Source: Helochares maculicollis (taxonomy: Eukaryota > Arthropoda > Insecta > Coleoptera > Hydrophilidae). From it: DNA of 47,357 nucleotides. Positions 44,701-47,357 of the stretch are shown here, piece by piece. The notes beneath the pieces are model-generated. The model had not been told where the DNA came from. It saw only the letters and a list, made by a program, of their open reading frames with translations, and did no database searches. Positions within the stretch are counted from its first letter, which is position 1, and every line of letters begins with the position of its first letter. The translations under genes were made by a program, and so were the position numbers. The stretch lies in the NCBI GenBank assembly GCA_033557835.1, contig JAWQRO010000234.1, positions 1 through 47,357 of the forward strand. Direction: 5' to 3'.

Positions 44701-46251
44701 GTAAGACGATGTTTATACTTGTATGCCACCGAAGCGCACATATGGTACCGTTATGTACGACTCGTTTCCTTGCTTTCTTTGCTTTTATGACAGAAACACT
44801 TCTTGTTTTTGTGTTTTATTAACAAATCTATTTCTTGGCCTCCCTAGATACATGGTTTTTTCTCTGTCAGCGACTAATTACTTCTAATTTTCAACGTTTC
44901 ATAAGTATTGCTTTCGTTCCCACATGGCTAATGGAACTTAATTTCACTATGCTAGATTACGAACTTAATGAAGAGTTTTGTTCGATAGATAGAGTTAATT
45001 TGCTTTTGTTTTCCGACAAAAGGGTCTCAGTGAATTCAACATATTGAACCTCTTGTTGATGAGTATAGTTACACGCGCACCTGTAGACATCGGCGTGGAA
45101 CACACCTAACCTTAGATTAACATATTGTAGTGTTGGCAATTTGCATTCTAAAATAATGAAAAAAGTAACCTCTCTGGCTCTTCCAGTTATGATTAGAAAA
45201 AATTAAAATAAGACACTTCTATTAAAATCTCATCGTCTAGCGTATTTGCTCTCATTTCCAAATGGAGGGACGTTTTGCTTCCATGGGAACAATAGTATCA
45301 TAGTGTGATTATGGAAATTTCTTTCGGAAAAGTTGAACACAATGTTGTATGAATGCATACGAGAATGTGCAATAAAACTAACGCTCATAAGAAACTTAAT
45401 ATGCAGTTTTATGTATAGAGTTTCGTTTGCAGGAGTATCGTGTTAATTAGGAAATCACATTATTATTGTCTATGTGCAACACCTACAGCTCGACCTTGCT
45501 CGATACTCAATGTACCTGCTTGCTGATCTGACTCATCTCTTGGAGATGTAGACTACGTGTTTTGGAAATTGATTATGTGAAGTCGCAGTTGCAAACCATC
45601 TTCTTCTGCGGTTGAACCAGAAATGATTTTATAATCAAGCGCCTTTTCCTGAAACTAACAAATCAGGACTCGCTTTGAAAAGCCGAGCGGTCCGCTCCTG
45701 AATTTGCCGGAAAATATTTTTTGTTGCGTAACCATTCGATCAGCAGCGGAAAAACTGACATCATCCAGACGTTCTCGGCATCGATTTTAGTTCATGCTTC
45801 ATTCTGTTCGAAAGCGCGTCGGTTTTTCTTCGGTGCATAATTTCGAACGAGTTGCAAATTTACCGTCCATTGTCGATACAATTGCATATTTCTGCATAAA
45901 TTAGTGGTTAACATACCTTTTTCCCAATTAAATAGCGTGCCAAGTGCTCACAGTGCGTGCTAAATATACCTCTGAATCACAGGAACTCTATGAGTTAGTG
46001 TTTGTATTTACACACATTATTCTCTTTAATTGCCGTTGGTTTAATCACATCTCAAATCCATTACAGTTTTATTAATATTATAAGGGCCATTGCGGTTTAA
46101 TTATTAATTTCACTTGGCTAGTCGAAGTTTGCTTACATAGCCTCAATGAGGCCAAAGCCAACATTCTCGGGTAGAAATAAGCGCATATTTTTGAAATGCT
46201 TATTCTAAAACTAATTTAAAGTTGTTCTAATTCAATTTATCTTAATTGCAG
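44701..46251. other. Intron between short-isoform first exon and reticulon domain
   Basis: It begins with GTAAGA and ends with a TTGCAG acceptor. A GC-raised patch at about 45660-45860 could be regulatory or a noncoding first exon. Nothing else is recognised. Confidence 0.5.
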
Positions 46252-46459
46252 TGGAGAGCCTTATCTACTGGAGGGATCCAAAGAAATCCGGTCCTGTTTT
46301 TGGCGGTGTCCTCGTCGTACTTTTGGCACTTACCTATTTCTCACTTATAAGTGTGGTAGCATACCTTTCATTATTAGGATTAACTGGAACCATTTCCTTC
46401 CGTATATATAAAAATGTAGTGCAAGCTGTTCAAAAGACGGGTGATGGCCATCCCTTCAA
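46252..46459 (+). CDS. Rtnl1: Reticulon homology domain, first exon
   Basis: This 208-nt exon starts after AATTGCAG and ends before GTAAGT at 46460. Joined in phase 1 it encodes V-E-S-L-I-Y-W-R-D-P-K-K-S-G followed by the first long hydrophobic hairpin (about residues 15-50 of the exon: PVFGGVLVVLLALTYFSLIS and onward). It ends 'ISFRIYKNVVQAVQKTGDGH' then P-F-K. This matches the start of the reticulon domain throughout animals (consensus 'LIYWRD.KKTG..F', 'TISFRIYK', 'HPF[KR]'). The last codon is split after AA. Reticulon domains insert as a wedge into the outer leaflet of ER tubules. The second hydrophobic hairpin and C terminus lie outside the window. Confidence 0.96.
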
Positions 46460-46595
46460 GTAAGTATTTACTTTATTAGAAATTTTCATGTTCATATGTA
46501 TCTAAGTCTTCTGGAAACTAATGTGGATGAGTGGAGAGGTAAAAAATTTTAATATTTAGTTATAATATTGGATGATAAATTTACTTTAAATGCAC

Positions 46596-47345
46596 TTATT
46601 CAGTCTATGCCCCCTTAAGGGATTATCAGTCCTCTGTTGCATTACCAGACCATACCTCCATTTACATGGCAGAAGCGCTTGCAATTTAGGACGCAGTAAA
46701 AATAGCGACAAAAGAAAAAAGTATAAAATGTCCTTATCTGCTCAGACTCTAGGAGTGTCCTGTCATCAATCATTTACTATGACATGCAAATTTGTTGATC
46801 TTACAATTAAAACGATATTATTTAGGATACTTCAAAATAGAGCTGCTGTAACCATTTTATGGATTCCCTCCCATAACATCCTAGGAAATGAGAAAACAGA
46901 CTTATTGCCAAAATTTGGATTACTTCTGAATCCAGTTGATTAATCAAATCAAGAACATTTTGGAATGAGTTCCAAAGTAAAAGAATATGCTTTAAGCAAA
47001 TGGTAGTCCCTGTGGGAACAATCATCCACAGATAGGGTGGCTATATTCTGGCCTTCATCTGAAGATTTCTTTTAATCCATGGTTTGATGCCAGAAAAGAT
47101 TTATTTATCAAGAATCATATCAAATCATGTTCTCTCTTTCAAATATGTGCATAAGATGGGTCTGGCTCGAGATCCTCTTTACTCCGGTGGAGAAGTTGGA
47201 AATCTCAGCCATTTATTTTTTGGTTGTATTGGCAAGAATAACGAAATAAACCTAAATGTCACGATTATTAATAACGAATGCACCTTTGTGCATGTATACT
47301 CTTCTTGAAATTCCACTGCTCTCTACATTTCAACTGTAATAAATA
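46596..47345 (+). pseudogene. LINE 3' fragment (RNase H and C-terminal zinc region)
   Basis: Forward frames broken by several shifts give an RNase H-like stretch. It holds 'YKMSLSAQTLG' where a catalytic D is expected in 'SDSQS', then 'FVDLTIKTILFRILQNRAAV' and 'ILWIPSHNILGNEKTD' (46853-46905), which matches the conserved 'W[IV]P.H.GI.GNE.AD' block. Further on, 'VHKMGLARDPLYSGGEVGNL' and 'SHLFFGC' (47140-47230) are a degraded C-terminal CCHC-type region. The sequence ends with AATAAATAAATATATA at the window edge, like a LINE 3' tail. It lies in the intron after the first reticulon-domain exon. Confidence 0.8.
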
Positions 47346-47357
47346 AATATATATATA

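Larger units (their letters stand above)
10041..47357 (+). other. Rtnl1: Reticulon gene span (partial, 3' end outside window)
   Basis: Five exonic pieces with coding potential share strand and phase: 10327-11623, 24283-24424, 37605-37635 and 44637-44700 as alternative starts, and 46252-46459 as the shared reticulon-domain exon, with the microexon 28951-28986 as an optional insert after the upstream starts. Reticulons form hairpins in the ER membrane and drive tubule curvature. The remaining reticulon-domain exons, the stop codon and the 3' UTR must lie past the right edge. Confidence 0.85.

Noticed and set aside
45814..45841. A fifth reticulon first exon (ATG near 45814, nine codons, phase-1 GT)
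   Set aside because: The would-be donor GTTTTT is poor, so phase agreement alone is not enough.
1..47357. CRISPR array, bacterial operon or phage system
   Set aside because: No regularly spaced repeats, no Shine-Dalgarno-led gene runs, and clear spliced animal gene structure.

Overview
The window looks like animal, most likely insect, nuclear DNA. It is strongly AT-rich, spliced exons have consensus GT/AG borders, and it is full of decayed mariner, pogo/Tigger-like, piggyBac-like and non-LTR (LINE) copies. A beetle or other large-genome insect is plausible, but the sequence alone does not settle the order.

One host gene can be supported: a reticulon (insect Rtnl1 type) on the + strand, spanning about 10.05 kb to beyond the right edge. 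It has a long acidic 5' coding exon (10327-11623), a symmetric 36-nt microexon (28951-28986), a short alternative first exon (44637-44700), and the first exon of the reticulon homology domain (46252-46459). Two further candidate first exons lie at 24283-24424 and 37605-37635. All borders seen are phase 1, so each start can join the same downstream exon in frame. The last exons of the reticulon homology domain are not in the window. The arrangement implies several promoters giving one ER membrane-shaping domain different cytosolic N termini. The long N terminus carries a candidate LC3-interacting motif, three DPF motifs and a 12-unit pentapeptide repeat.

The flank 1-10 kb holds a LINE end, a TA microsatellite, a complete but dead 1287-bp mariner with TA target duplications, a reverse-strand R1/jockey-like LINE, a decayed forward-strand LINE, a pogo/jerky-like transposase relic and short mariner ends. 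The first intron (11.6-28.9 kb) holds a diverged tandem duplication, a truncated mariner, two repeat families, two mariners abutting at one TA, a segment bounded by a 19-bp direct repeat, a hairpin and a 1212-bp mariner. The second large intron (29.0-46.2 kb) holds a Tigger-like relic, repeats with a tRNA-like module, an 1183-bp mariner with a second fragment nearby, and an internally deleted piggyBac-like relic. The right edge is another LINE 3' end inside the next intron.

Every transposase here is broken by frameshifts, stops or lost catalytic residues. Long AT-rich stretches between these features show nothing else I can name.
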